Positions 18,529-27,158 of a stretch of 64,000 nucleotides of DNA are shown here, one piece after another. The position numbers and the translations under genes are program-made. Position 1 is the stretch's first letter. The number at the start of each line of letters is the position of its first letter. This stretch comes from Chryseolinea sp. H1M3-3 (GTDB lineage: Bacteria; Bacteroidota; Bacteroidia; Cytophagales; Cyclobacteriaceae): assembly GCF_029360725.1 (NCBI RefSeq), contig NZ_JARKMY010000001.1:930001-994000 (forward strand), given 5' to 3'. The notes under the pieces were generated by a model. That model was given only the letters and a program-made list of their open reading frames with translations, was not told the origin of the DNA and did no database searches.

Positions 18529-19137
18529 ATGATCCAAATAATTAACTATGGACTTGGAAATCTAGGCTCTGTCCAAAATATGCTCAAAAGAATAAACATT
18601 ACGAGCGTAATTGTTAAAAGCCCTAAAGATTTAGTCCCGGAAAAGATCATTCTGCCTGGCGTTGGATCTTTTGATACAGGTATGCAAAATCTTTTAAATG
18701 ACGGGTGGATTGAAGCCTTAAATGAAAAGGTGTATAAAGACAAAGTTCCAGTTCTAGGAATTTGCTTAGGGATGCAGTTAATGACAAACAGGAGCGACGA
18801 AGGGCACTTAGCAGGCCTGGGCTGGATTGATGGCGAAGTATTAAAATTTCAGGGGAATGGTCTCAAAATTCCTCACATGGGATGGAACATCGTGAGGCCG
18901 TCAACCGAGGATGTTTCTATTCTTCGCAGCGACAAGAGCGAATTGCGTTTTTATTTTGTGCATTCTTATTTTGTTAGTGTTAAGAATCATTCCGATCAGC
19001 TCGGGGTCACGCGATATGGAAATGACTTTACGTCTGTTTTTCGTCGGGAGAATATCTACGGGGTCCAATTTCATCCTGAAAAGAGCCATAAATTTGGAAT
19101 GATGCTTCTTAAAAATTTTGCTTCTGTCAAATGCTGA
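18529..19137 (+). CDS. hisH2: HisH-like glutaminase subunit of an amidotransferase (HisH2/WbpX role)
   Basis: A 202-residue class I glutamine amidotransferase resembling HisH. The catalytic triad is complete: C79 in GICLGMQL, and H182 and E184 in QFHPEKS. ILPGVGSFDTGM near residue 41 is also typical. In histidine biosynthesis it would feed ammonia to HisF, but here it lies next to a HisF paralogue and a WbpG-like amidotransferase, away from any other his gene. The likely job is to supply ammonia for formation of an acetamidino group on a surface sugar, as described for the HisH2-HisF2-WbpG set. It overlaps hisF2 by 7 bases. Confidence 0.88.
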   Translation: MIQIINYGLGNLGSVQNMLKRINITSVIVKSPKDLVPEKIILPGVGSFDTGMQNLLNDGWIEALNEKVYKDKVPVLGICLGMQLMTNRSDEGHLAGLGWIDGEVLKFQGNGLKIPHMGWNIVRPSTEDVSILRSDKSELRFYFVHSYFVSVKNHSDQLGVTRYGNDFTSVFRRENIYGVQFHPEKSHKFGMMLLKNFASVKC

Positions 19138-19892
19138 AAATCAGAATAATTCCATGTTTGCTATTGCATGATGGTGGCTTAGTGAAAACCGAAAAATTTA
19201 AGAATCCGAAATATGTGGGTGATCCTATTAATGCCGTCAGGATTTTTAACGAAAAGGAGGTAGACGAGCTTATTTTTTTGGATATAGATGCTTCCAAACA
19301 TAATCGCGAGCCAAATTTAAGCATCATTGATGATTTGGCATCCGAGTGCTTTATGCCATTTGCTTATGGCGGGGGGATAACTACTCTAAAACAAATTCAG
19401 CACATCCTTAAAATTGGTGTGGAAAAGGTTATTATCAACTATTCTGCCTTAACGGATGTTAATTTTGTAAAAGAAGCCAGCAAACATTTTGGCAGCTCTA
19501 CGATAATCGTAGCGTTGGATATAAAAAAGGATTTATGGGGAAATTATAAGGTGTTTAATCATGTTAGGCAGAAAACTGAAAAAATAGGTCCGCAAGAACA
19601 TGCGCAAAGAATTTGTGACGCCGGAGCAGGAGAATTATTCATCAATAATGTTGACCGAGATGGTACTTATTTAGGGTTCGATTTGCCCATTTTGGAGGCC
19701 ATCAATAAAACCGTATCCGTTCCTGTAATTGCCTGCGGAGGCGCCTCACGTCTGGCAGACCTGAAAGAAGTGGTTGCTAAAACCAACGTTTCAGCAGTCG
19801 CTGCTGGTAGTTTATTTGTTTATCAAGGCCCACATCGTGCTGTGTTGATATCTTACCCGTCTCAAGAGGAACTTAAACAGTTATTTTCCTAG
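19131..19892 (+). CDS. hisF2: HisF-like subunit of a sugar amidotransferase (HisF2)
   Basis: A 253-residue TIM barrel of the HisF family. It begins MLKIRIIPCLLLHDGGLVKT: the residue at the position of catalytic Asp11 of true HisF is Leu, while the Asp at position 130 (VALD) is kept, as are FAYGGGI (77-83) and NNVDRDGT. Loss of Asp11 argues against cyclase activity in histidine synthesis and fits the paralogue that channels ammonia in glycan amidine formation. It overlaps hisH2 by 7 bases, so the pair is probably translated together, and wbpG follows 29 bases later. Confidence 0.88.
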   Translation: MLKIRIIPCLLLHDGGLVKTEKFKNPKYVGDPINAVRIFNEKEVDELIFLDIDASKHNREPNLSIIDDLASECFMPFAYGGGITTLKQIQHILKIGVEKVIINYSALTDVNFVKEASKHFGSSTIIVALDIKKDLWGNYKVFNHVRQKTEKIGPQEHAQRICDAGAGELFINNVDRDGTYLGFDLPILEAINKTVSVPVIACGGASRLADLKEVVAKTNVSAVAAGSLFVYQGPHRAVLISYPSQEELKQLFS

Positions 19893-19909
19893 TTTCGATG
19901 TTACTTTAT

Positions 19910-19917
19910 TAGTTTTG
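19910..19917 (+). promoter_or_regulatory. TAnnTTTG element before wbpG
   Basis: The octamer TAGTTTTG matches the Bacteroidota -7 consensus TAnnTTTG. It ends four bases before the ATG of the wbpG-like gene at 19922, so a transcript started here would be nearly leaderless. No clear TTTG lies 19-21 bases upstream, so this may be a chance match. Confidence 0.3.
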
Positions 19918-19921
19918 CGTC

Positions 19922-21040
19922 ATGAATAAGACTTTTCAAAGGTGTGTCCGCTGTGTGATTGACACAACCGATCCAGATATCAGATTTGACAATGAAGGTG
20001 TTTGCAATTATTGCCGGGAGGCTGAGAAGGAACTGCCCAAATATCGATTTACCCCTGATCAAGAGAAGAAAAATCTTGATCGTATTTCCCAGCAAATACA
20101 GAAAGAGGCTAAGGGTAAATATCATGCCATTGTAGGATTAAGTGGTGGTGTGGATAGTTCATATGTTACTCATCTGTCGAAGTCCATGAATTTAAATCCG
20201 TTGATTGTTCATTTTGATAATGGTTGGAATTCAGAGAAGTCTGTCTCCAACATTAAAAAAATCGTCGACAAGTGTGGATTTGATCTAGAAACATATGTTA
20301 TTAATTGGCCTGAGTTCAAGGATTTGCAGCGTTCTTTTTTTAAGGCAGGAGTCGTTGATATTGAAATATTAAGTGACCATGCTATCATGGCAACAATGTT
20401 CAAATTGCGGAGGAAGCATAACATAAAATTTGTTCTTTCAGGGAGCAACTATGTAACGGAACATGGCATGCCATTAGGCTGGCTTTGGCGTAAACAAGAT
20501 TTGACAAACATAAAAGCCATACAAAAGCAGTTTGGCACAAAACCCCTAAAGGAGTTCCCTACGCTGAGTTCTGTTGAATTTCAAATGATAAAAATGTTTG
20601 GATGGGGTGGCGTTTATATAGAGCTATTAAATCATATTAATTATTCAAAAAAGAGAGCTCTGGAAATCCTTATTGAAAAGTATGGTTGGGAATATTATGG
20701 TGGTAAGCATTATGAGTCTACTTTCACCAAATTTTATCAGGCTTTTGTTTTGCCTCAGAAATTCGGATACGACAAGCGCAAAGTTCACTTATCGGCTTTA
20801 ATTCGAAATAATGAAATTACCCGGGAAGAAGCCTTGAAAGAGTTGGAGAAGCCGTCATATGATCCACAGGAACTAAAAATCGATAAGGAATATGTACTTA
20901 AAAAACTCGGTTTTACTGAACAGCAATTTGACCAAATGATGAGTGAAAAACCAAAGAAGCATCTGGATTATCCGAGCGATGAATGGGTCTTTAAGATTTG
21001 GAGAAAGTTTAAGCCACACCTCGTCAAACTACCTTCATAA
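19922..21040 (+). CDS. wbpG: N-acetyl sugar amidotransferase, WbpG/PseA-like
   Basis: A 372-residue ATP-dependent amidotransferase. An N-terminal zinc-finger-like set of Cys is at C8, C11, C28 and C31 (CVRC and CNYC), and the ATP pyrophosphatase P-loop VGLSGGVDSSYVTHL spans 71-85. These are the marks of the PseA/WbpG/LegA family, which makes acetamidino groups (C(=NH)CH3) on sugars such as pseudaminic or legionaminic acid or ManNAc3NAcA. With hisH2 and hisF2 directly upstream the ammonia source is supplied. Two targets are available here: the WbpABED uronic acid and the Leg-type nonulosonate. The TAA overlaps the next ATG by one base. Confidence 0.9.
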   Translation: MNKTFQRCVRCVIDTTDPDIRFDNEGVCNYCREAEKELPKYRFTPDQEKKNLDRISQQIQKEAKGKYHAIVGLSGGVDSSYVTHLSKSMNLNPLIVHFDNGWNSEKSVSNIKKIVDKCGFDLETYVINWPEFKDLQRSFFKAGVVDIEILSDHAIMATMFKLRRKHNIKFVLSGSNYVTEHGMPLGWLWRKQDLTNIKAIQKQFGTKPLKEFPTLSSVEFQMIKMFGWGGVYIELLNHINYSKKRALEILIEKYGWEYYGGKHYESTFTKFYQAFVLPQKFGYDKRKVHLSALIRNNEITREEALKELEKPSYDPQELKIDKEYVLKKLGFTEQQFDQMMSEKPKKHLDYPSDEWVFKIWRKFKPHLVKLPS

Positions 21041-22308
21041 TGGTGGGCCCAAAGAGGATTCTTTTTCTATCTGGGGTAGACTTTAAAGAAAAATCCATTC
21101 AGGTCATACGAAAGACTCCGGAGGCGTATGTTCAACGAAACTGGGAGGTTCATTATATTGTCGGTCGTGACAATTCAGTTAATGGCGATTACTTCTACGA
21201 ATCTGTCATAAATCCAGAAGGGGTTATTGTACACAGGTTTATAGTACCTCTTACGAGAATTCATGGTTTGTTAAATAATGTGATTTGGAAAGCCGTTTGG
21301 TTTAGGATCAGAAATATCATCCTGGTTTGTAAACTTGCATACATTGCGGCCGGACTTATCAGAAAAAAAGACTTTCATGTTATATATGGCTACGAAATTC
21401 CCGGTGTGTTGGCTGTCCGGCTCCTTCGATTCTTTCGGATTAAAACGAATGCCAGATTTGTTACCCGATTTCAAGGCGTGCTGTACGTTAAAGAGTGGCT
21501 GCGCAAAAAACAGCGGTTCAGGTTTCTGTCTAATATCGATGCAATTTTGGCGCTGAAAACCAAGGCGGATCTTTGCATCATGACAAACGATGGGTCTCAG
21601 GGATTGGATGTCCTTAAGAAGGTCAAATCACCGGTGAAAAATATCTTATTTTTCCCCAACGGAGTAGACAAGGTTTGTTTAGACCAGCACATACTGGATG
21701 AAATACGATCTAAGTATTATCCAGACCCTCAAAAAAAATACCTTTTATCAATTTCAAGATTAGACAATCATAAAAGAATCGACAGGAGTATCCGAGTGAT
21801 TCACAAGATGGTAAACTCATTTGGCTTCACTAATTTTAGATTTATAGTTATTGGGGGAGGAGTGGAGTACCAGAATTTGATCAGATTAATAGATAGGTTA
21901 CACCTTAAAGATTACTTTGAATTCTTGGGTCCTATAAAACATGAATATATAAAGTATCATTTTGCTCTTGCGAATCTTTTTCTCTCCATGTATACCAGTA
22001 CAAATGTGGGCAATCCATTATTGGAAGCTATAAGACATAACAAAGTAATTATAACGTTGAATAACGGCGACACAGGAGACTGGATCGCACATAGAGTCAG
22101 CGGGTTCATTTATGATGTAAATGATGACCGAGATTTGGATTCTAAGGACTATGAAATAATCGCCAGGGACGTTATTGGCGTATTGAATGATCCACACTTG
22201 CATAATGATTTAACGGCAGGTGTTAAGACCGTTGAAGCGAGTAAATTGTGGACATGGGACGAACGTTTCCAAGCGGAAGTTAATAGAGTAGAATTACTAT
22301 TGAGCTAA
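21040..22308 (+). CDS. Glycosyltransferase family 4-like protein
   Basis: A 422-residue GT-B glycosyltransferase. SISRLDNHKRIDRSI near residue 242 begins the nucleotide-binding C-terminal domain, FIVIGGGVEY follows, and NPLLEAIRHNKVIITLNNGD near 327 contains the EX7E-type acceptor loop. The N-terminal half resembles a surface-glycan transferase (HVIYGYEIPGVLAVRLL). It starts at ATG 21040 on the last base of the wbpG stop, so the two are coupled. It probably adds one residue of the repeat unit on the cytosolic face of the membrane. The donor is unknown. Confidence 0.82.
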   Translation: MVGPKRILFLSGVDFKEKSIQVIRKTPEAYVQRNWEVHYIVGRDNSVNGDYFYESVINPEGVIVHRFIVPLTRIHGLLNNVIWKAVWFRIRNIILVCKLAYIAAGLIRKKDFHVIYGYEIPGVLAVRLLRFFRIKTNARFVTRFQGVLYVKEWLRKKQRFRFLSNIDAILALKTKADLCIMTNDGSQGLDVLKKVKSPVKNILFFPNGVDKVCLDQHILDEIRSKYYPDPQKKYLLSISRLDNHKRIDRSIRVIHKMVNSFGFTNFRFIVIGGGVEYQNLIRLIDRLHLKDYFEFLGPIKHEYIKYHFALANLFLSMYTSTNVGNPLLEAIRHNKVIITLNNGDTGDWIAHRVSGFIYDVNDDRDLDSKDYEIIARDVIGVLNDPHLHNDLTAGVKTVEASKLWTWDERFQAEVNRVELLLS

Positions 22309-22328
22309 GATCCTTTTGATTATCTGAC

Positions 22329-23483
22329 ATGTTAATTTTTGCACTCATCATTTCGCTGGTCCTTGTTGGTATTTCGATACTGAGATATAATAAAATTTTC
22401 AACCCGTTTACAATAGAGGTTTACTTTACAATTTTTTTTCTCATCCTGCCACAACTTTTGATAATAAAGACGGTAGGGATAGATAACGAATTTTTTTATT
22501 CAGATTTAGTGATCATAATTTATGTATTGGCTATTTTCTTTGGGACATTTTTGAATGTAAACTCTTTTAAGCTCAGAGCTATTGAGAATGTTAGCATTAT
22601 TAATTCATTGAATATCCTCTTGTATGCGGCTCTTATCATGCCAATGATTCCTTTTTTATTACAGAGTGGGATTTCAGCTCAAGGTTTCAGGCAATTTTAT
22701 GAAACCGTTGTTTTTTCAAAATATGCTTCATTTTTTGAGTTGTCTAAATTGGTCTTGTATTTTATTATTTTTTTCAAATTAATAAATCGCCAAAAGTTTA
22801 CGATTGGCTTTTTCTTCCTTTTCCCACTTGTGTTTTTTTATGGGAGCAGATTTGTGATCCTTGATTGCATTATTTATTTGTGTGTCTTCCTTGAGCAATT
22901 CAAAAATCTAGGCATAAAAAGGATAATTGCTGCCTGTTTATTAGGCGCGCTTTTTATTGGTATTTACACCTATCTCCAATTTTCGTCGAGGTATAATATG
23001 AGCCAACATTTAATTTCATACTTTGATATCTATAAAAATCAATCCTATGTAATTAATAAATTTTTAAATGGCGAGATGGAATATTACTATGGTGAAATAT
23101 ATTTGTCATCTTATTTGAAATTTATACCGCGAATTTTGTGGGAAGATAAACCAAAGCAATTTGGTTTTGCTATTCTTAACTATGCAATATTCCCTGAGTC
23201 AGCAGCTTCGGGATATATGCCCTCATTCGGACTAGGCACTCTGTTTGCTGATTTTGGTTTTTTTAGCGTTGTGTTCACCGGATTTGTCAACGGTTTTTTT
23301 AAAAATTTTTTTTACCGAATATTTCTAAAGTCAAAGAACAATCTTTCATTTTTTCTTTTCGTTTTCCCTTTTGGAATTATAACTAGCGCTTTTCTGCTAA
23401 TCTATCTAATGCTTGATTATTTCATTAGGTTGGCGCGTGGCAGACCCAATCTGGAAGGCAACGCAGATGGACAACAAGGCTAG
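22329..23483 (+). CDS. wzy: Wzy-like O-antigen polymerase candidate
   Basis: A 384-residue membrane protein with about ten hydrophobic helices and a large extracytoplasmic loop near residues 200-300 (SSRYNMSQH through YYGEIYLSSYLKFIPRILWEDKP). Such architecture, with an Arg-rich loop and low sequence conservation, is typical of Wzy polymerases, and the genomic context fits. The nucleotide sequence is strikingly AT-rich compared with the housekeeping genes, like many polymerase genes. Sequence alone cannot distinguish it from an O-antigen acetylase or other membrane enzyme. Confidence 0.6.
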   Translation: MLIFALIISLVLVGISILRYNKIFNPFTIEVYFTIFFLILPQLLIIKTVGIDNEFFYSDLVIIIYVLAIFFGTFLNVNSFKLRAIENVSIINSLNILLYAALIMPMIPFLLQSGISAQGFRQFYETVVFSKYASFFELSKLVLYFIIFFKLINRQKFTIGFFFLFPLVFFYGSRFVILDCIIYLCVFLEQFKNLGIKRIIAACLLGALFIGIYTYLQFSSRYNMSQHLISYFDIYKNQSYVINKFLNGEMEYYYGEIYLSSYLKFIPRILWEDKPKQFGFAILNYAIFPESAASGYMPSFGLGTLFADFGFFSVVFTGFVNGFFKNFFYRIFLKSKNNLSFFLFVFPFGIITSAFLLIYLMLDYFIRLARGRPNLEGNADGQQG

Positions 23484-23495
23484 AGCGAACACAAA

Positions 23496-24605
23496 GTGGA
23501 AAAAAGAGTAGCAATAAATCTCCTTAATTTTTCTGATGAAAAAATTGCCGGGGCAGCAGTGTTTGCTAAAAATTTGCTTAATGGATGGTTTAAAAAACAA
23601 CTTGATTTGCCTGATGTAATTATTTATCATGCTGATAGCGTTGACATAAAGCGTGTGTTTGCCTTTCCTGATTTAGATAACGTAACCTATAAAAAAGTTA
23701 AGGCGAATAATTTTTGGTTGCGAATTCTCTATGAACAATTTATGATGCCGTTTGTCCTCAGGGGTTTTGATGTTTATTTTTCGCCAACGCCTGTCATGCC
23801 GTTCTTAAGCAGAATTGTTAACAGACAGCTAAAACACATCGTGACCATCCACGACATGATTCCTTTTTTTGTTCCAAAAAAATATGGGAAAATCCGCTCC
23901 GTATATGTAAAGCTTATAAGCAAATACAGTTCAAAATACGCAGACAAAATTATTACAGTTTCTGAAAACTCCAGGAAAGACATAAGTTTTATCACTAAGA
24001 TCAATCCCGCTAAGGTGGTTATCATCTATAATTTTATGCCTTCAATAGTTGCCGCAGAAAACGTATCTTATGATCAATTCTTCCTTTCCATATCAACGAT
24101 AGAACCAGGAAAGAATATAGAGAATACTATTCGCGGATTTAAGGTATTTTTAGAAGATGAATCGAACCGAAACTATAAATTTTATTGGGTTGGAAAAATT
24201 GGATGGGGTTATACGCCGGCAGCCATAAAAAAGATGATCGAAGATTCCGGATTGGAACAAAAGTTTTTTCTTTTGGGATATGTCGATGATACAAAGAAGA
24301 TCGAGTTGTTAAGGCACTGCACTGCCTTAGTGTATATTAGCCATTATGAGGGATTTGGGCTGCCCGTTCTGGAGGGCCTTTACTACAATAAGCCGGCTGT
24401 GGTTTCAAACACCTCGTCGTTACCCGAAGCGGTTGGGAAAGCAGGTATCTTATGTGATAAAAGCGATGCCAACAATATTGGCGTTGCTCTCACAAAGATT
24501 ACCATGAATTTGCACGAATATGTAAATGAAATACCCGATCAATTGAAAAAATTTGATGAAAACATACAGGTGCAAAGGTTTCTTGAAGTAATGGAATTGA
24601 ACTGA
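23496..24605 (+). CDS. Glycosyltransferase family 4
   Basis: A 369-residue GT-B enzyme. TIHDMIPFF near residue 117 belongs to the N-terminal domain. STIEPGKNIENTIRGFK near 200 opens the C-terminal domain, and HYEGFGLPVLEGLYYNKPAVVSNTSSLPEAVGKAG (from about 286) is the classic GT4 EX7E region. Translation probably starts at GTG 23496, 13 bases after the previous gene. It is likely to assemble the same repeat unit as the neighbouring transferases. The sugar donor is unknown. Confidence 0.85.
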   Translation: MEKRVAINLLNFSDEKIAGAAVFAKNLLNGWFKKQLDLPDVIIYHADSVDIKRVFAFPDLDNVTYKKVKANNFWLRILYEQFMMPFVLRGFDVYFSPTPVMPFLSRIVNRQLKHIVTIHDMIPFFVPKKYGKIRSVYVKLISKYSSKYADKIITVSENSRKDISFITKINPAKVVIIYNFMPSIVAAENVSYDQFFLSISTIEPGKNIENTIRGFKVFLEDESNRNYKFYWVGKIGWGYTPAAIKKMIEDSGLEQKFFLLGYVDDTKKIELLRHCTALVYISHYEGFGLPVLEGLYYNKPAVVSNTSSLPEAVGKAGILCDKSDANNIGVALTKITMNLHEYVNEIPDQLKKFDENIQVQRFLEVMELN

Positions 24606-24618
24606 TAATTAATTTCAA

Positions 24619-25869
24619 ATGATTGGTGAAAAAATAAGCGCGAAGTTATTAACTCAGATTCAATTTTTATCGATCATCTTGTTAGCAATTATTTTAGCTT
24701 TCAAATTTCCGGCGGCTTTCATCGTTTTGCCGCTCCTTGGTCTTTTCATTTCAGTGATAATAAATCGAGATAACTTTTCCATTAAAAGTCTTCGGGTATC
24801 AAAAAAAGGGTATGTCTTTATAATTTTTTTTGGAATTCATTTTTTATGGTTTTTTCAGTCAATTATGGAAACAAAGTCATTTTCTTATTTGGAAAAAACT
24901 TTGCCATTCTTGCTTTTCCCCCTGATGATATCGTCCACCTCAATTGATAAGCAAAAACTGAAAATTGTTTTGACAGGATTTATTTGTGCTGTTTTACTTT
25001 CCTATAGTTTATCGTTGATAGCGGCTGTCTTTCATTACTTTAATTCGGTTCCCCGATGGGGACGAGCCAGCGATTTTTTTTTCCATGAGCAGTTTACTTC
25101 CGGATTATTTGATATCCACCCAACGTACTATAGCTTATTGGGATGCTTAGCTACTCTTTTCGTATTTCAGATCACAACAAAATGGTATCGTTTTCTTATT
25201 GTCCTGATATTGACAATTTTTATCATACTAATTAATGCAAGGGTCACCATACTCATTCAGATTTTATTAATCATTTCTTTTCTCTTGAAATATTTTTTTC
25301 AAGGTTTTACGTTTCGAAAGCTTGGTTTAATTACTGGGATGGGCTTGATTATTTTGATTTTTATTCGGGTGACAAATTCAATATATGATTATCCGCATCG
25401 TAAGATGTTAGTCGATGTAAAATCATCATGGGAAAGGAGTTATGCTACGGATATTTCTGACGGAGATGGAGGCTTAGTGACACGATTTGCCATTTGGCGC
25501 AGTGCAGCCGAGGTGATAAAACGTCATCCTCTATTCGGTGTAGGTTTAGGTAATGAGAAGGAAGCTTTGGCGTTTGAGTTCAAGAAAAACAATATCCCTT
25601 TTTTAATTCAGAATTCGAACAATGCGCATAATCAGGTGCTCAGTTATCTGATAAGCCTGGGAATTGCAGGCTGTATTCTTTTGACTTTGTTTTTTCTTAT
25701 ACTTATAAGAGAAGCTTATTCGAAAAAATGCTGGCTCTATTTTGAATTTCTGGCCATTTTTTTTATTGTGAGTATGACTGAATCCATATTCAATAGAGGA
25801 CATGGTGTTGCCATTTTTGCGTTCTTTAATTCGTTGGTACTTTTGAAACATGTAAATCAAGATGAATAG
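24619..25869 (+). CDS. O-antigen ligase/polymerase family membrane protein
   Basis: A 416-residue polytopic protein. The periplasmic loop and flanks contain TRFAIWRSAAEVIKRHPLFGVGLGNEKEAL followed by NAHNQVLSYLISLGIAG, the Wzy_C signature of O-antigen ligases (WaaL) and related polymerases. NARVTILIQILLI precedes it. The enzyme would join the polymerised chain to the lipid core or another acceptor in the periplasm. It lies 13 bases after the GT4 gene, and the following 151-base gap (25870-26020) shows nothing clear. Together with the Wzy-like gene at 22329 it may complete a Wzy-dependent pathway, or it may serve protein glycosylation. Confidence 0.78.
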   Translation: MIGEKISAKLLTQIQFLSIILLAIILAFKFPAAFIVLPLLGLFISVIINRDNFSIKSLRVSKKGYVFIIFFGIHFLWFFQSIMETKSFSYLEKTLPFLLFPLMISSTSIDKQKLKIVLTGFICAVLLSYSLSLIAAVFHYFNSVPRWGRASDFFFHEQFTSGLFDIHPTYYSLLGCLATLFVFQITTKWYRFLIVLILTIFIILINARVTILIQILLIISFLLKYFFQGFTFRKLGLITGMGLIILIFIRVTNSIYDYPHRKMLVDVKSSWERSYATDISDGDGGLVTRFAIWRSAAEVIKRHPLFGVGLGNEKEALAFEFKKNNIPFLIQNSNNAHNQVLSYLISLGIAGCILLTLFFLILIREAYSKKCWLYFEFLAIFFIVSMTESIFNRGHGVAIFAFFNSLVLLKHVNQDE

Positions 25870-26020
25870 TCCATTTTTCAGAATGTATCCATTAACCCAC
25901 GGGCTCAGGTTGAAATAATTTAGGTACTAATACATTAACCAACTATATTATCTTGCATCGTTTTTACGGAATAATCACATAATGCTAACGTAGAACAATA
26001 CGCTGACCATACACATACGC

Positions 26021-26866
26021 ATGTTGCAACATTCAATGTATCCTAAATTTTCAGTTTTAATTCCAGTATATATTAAGGAGAATTCATCGTTTCTTGAATC
26101 CGCCTTACGGAGTATCTTGGATGAACAAACTATAGTTCCGGATGAAGTGATCGTTGTCGAAGACGGTCCGATAACGGAAGCGTTGGAAAATGTTATCGGC
26201 GATTTTCATACGCGGCATGGTAACGTTATCAAGCGATATAAATTAGAAAAAAATCAGGGAATGGGTATTGCGATGAATTATGGATTGACGCGTGCCTCTT
26301 TCGAATGGATTGCAAGAATGGACTCTGATGACATTGCTGTATTCGATCGGTTTGAGCGACAACTCAAATTTTTGAAAAGGAATCCAATGATAGATGTACT
26401 CGGCTCTTCAATTGAAGAATTTAATCTCCAACCCGGAGATTTGCGCCGCTTTAGAGCTTTACCACAGGAAAATAACGCCATTGTAAGGTTAATGAAGTTC
26501 AGAAATCCTATAAATCATATGACGGTTTTTTTTCGCAAAGAAGTTGCCTTAAGGGCCGGAGGATATTGGTCTCATAAGTTTAACGAGGACTATAATTTGT
26601 GGTATGAAATGCAAAAAATCGGTGCTAAATTCCACAACTTGAGCGATAATCTTGTTCACGTTAGAGTTGGAAACAATATGGTAGGTCGACGGAGAGGCTA
26701 TCACTATTTTGTGTTTGAAAGGATTCTTTTAACGAAATTTTTAAATGACCGTTTTATTACGCCTTTTCAATACTCATATTTAACTTTAGTTAAGTTGTCT
26801 TTAAGAATTTTGCCCACGGGTATTTTAAAAATGTTTTACAAAACATTTTTAAGAAAATCCAACTAA
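26021..26866 (+). CDS. Glycosyltransferase family 2
   Basis: A 281-residue GT-A enzyme. FSVLIPVYIKENSSFLESALRSIL begins the nucleotide-binding fold, VVEDGP and MDSDDI (near residue 104) provide the DXD-type metal site, and GGYWSHKFNEDYNLWYEM (186-203) carries the catalytic ED region. It resembles AmsE/WcaA-type repeat-unit transferases. A second in-frame ATG at 26036 would cut five residues. It is isolated by gaps of 151 and 292 bases, so it may be its own transcript. The C-terminal 60 residues are hydrophobic and basic, suggesting membrane association. The donor is unknown. Confidence 0.82.
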   Translation: MLQHSMYPKFSVLIPVYIKENSSFLESALRSILDEQTIVPDEVIVVEDGPITEALENVIGDFHTRHGNVIKRYKLEKNQGMGIAMNYGLTRASFEWIARMDSDDIAVFDRFERQLKFLKRNPMIDVLGSSIEEFNLQPGDLRRFRALPQENNAIVRLMKFRNPINHMTVFFRKEVALRAGGYWSHKFNEDYNLWYEMQKIGAKFHNLSDNLVHVRVGNNMVGRRRGYHYFVFERILLTKFLNDRFITPFQYSYLTLVKLSLRILPTGILKMFYKTFLRKSN

Positions 26867-27158
26867 ATGTTTTTGGTGTGATTGCCACTAACGATATCAT
26901 ATTGCTTTTCGTAAAAGCTTTGGAAATGATATGAGCCCCTGATCTTGCAAATAGAGAAGGAGGCCAAAGTATATTCCAATAATTTCTTAAAGAAATTTAG
27001 AGAGTTAGAATAATAGGCACATTATCTGGCATTTCACAGAAACAACTTTATAAGTACATTTGAGTTATGCACGTTTTCAATAGGATTGCCGTTGGTCTAT
27101 GGGCCTCGAGATTTTTGATTTTTATTATTTGTGTTACAGAAAAATATAATTAGTAAGC
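26867..27158 (+). other. 292-base gap without a recognised gene
   Basis: This AT-rich stretch between the GT2 gene and the SDR gene shows no open frame of interest, tRNA-like or repeat structure that I can see. It may carry the promoter for the downstream cassette. Confidence 0.35.

Noticed and set aside
18529-19892. hisH and hisF as true histidine biosynthesis genes
   Set aside because: They are isolated from other his genes, adjacent to WbpG, and HisF has lost Asp11. A glycan amidotransferase role fits better.
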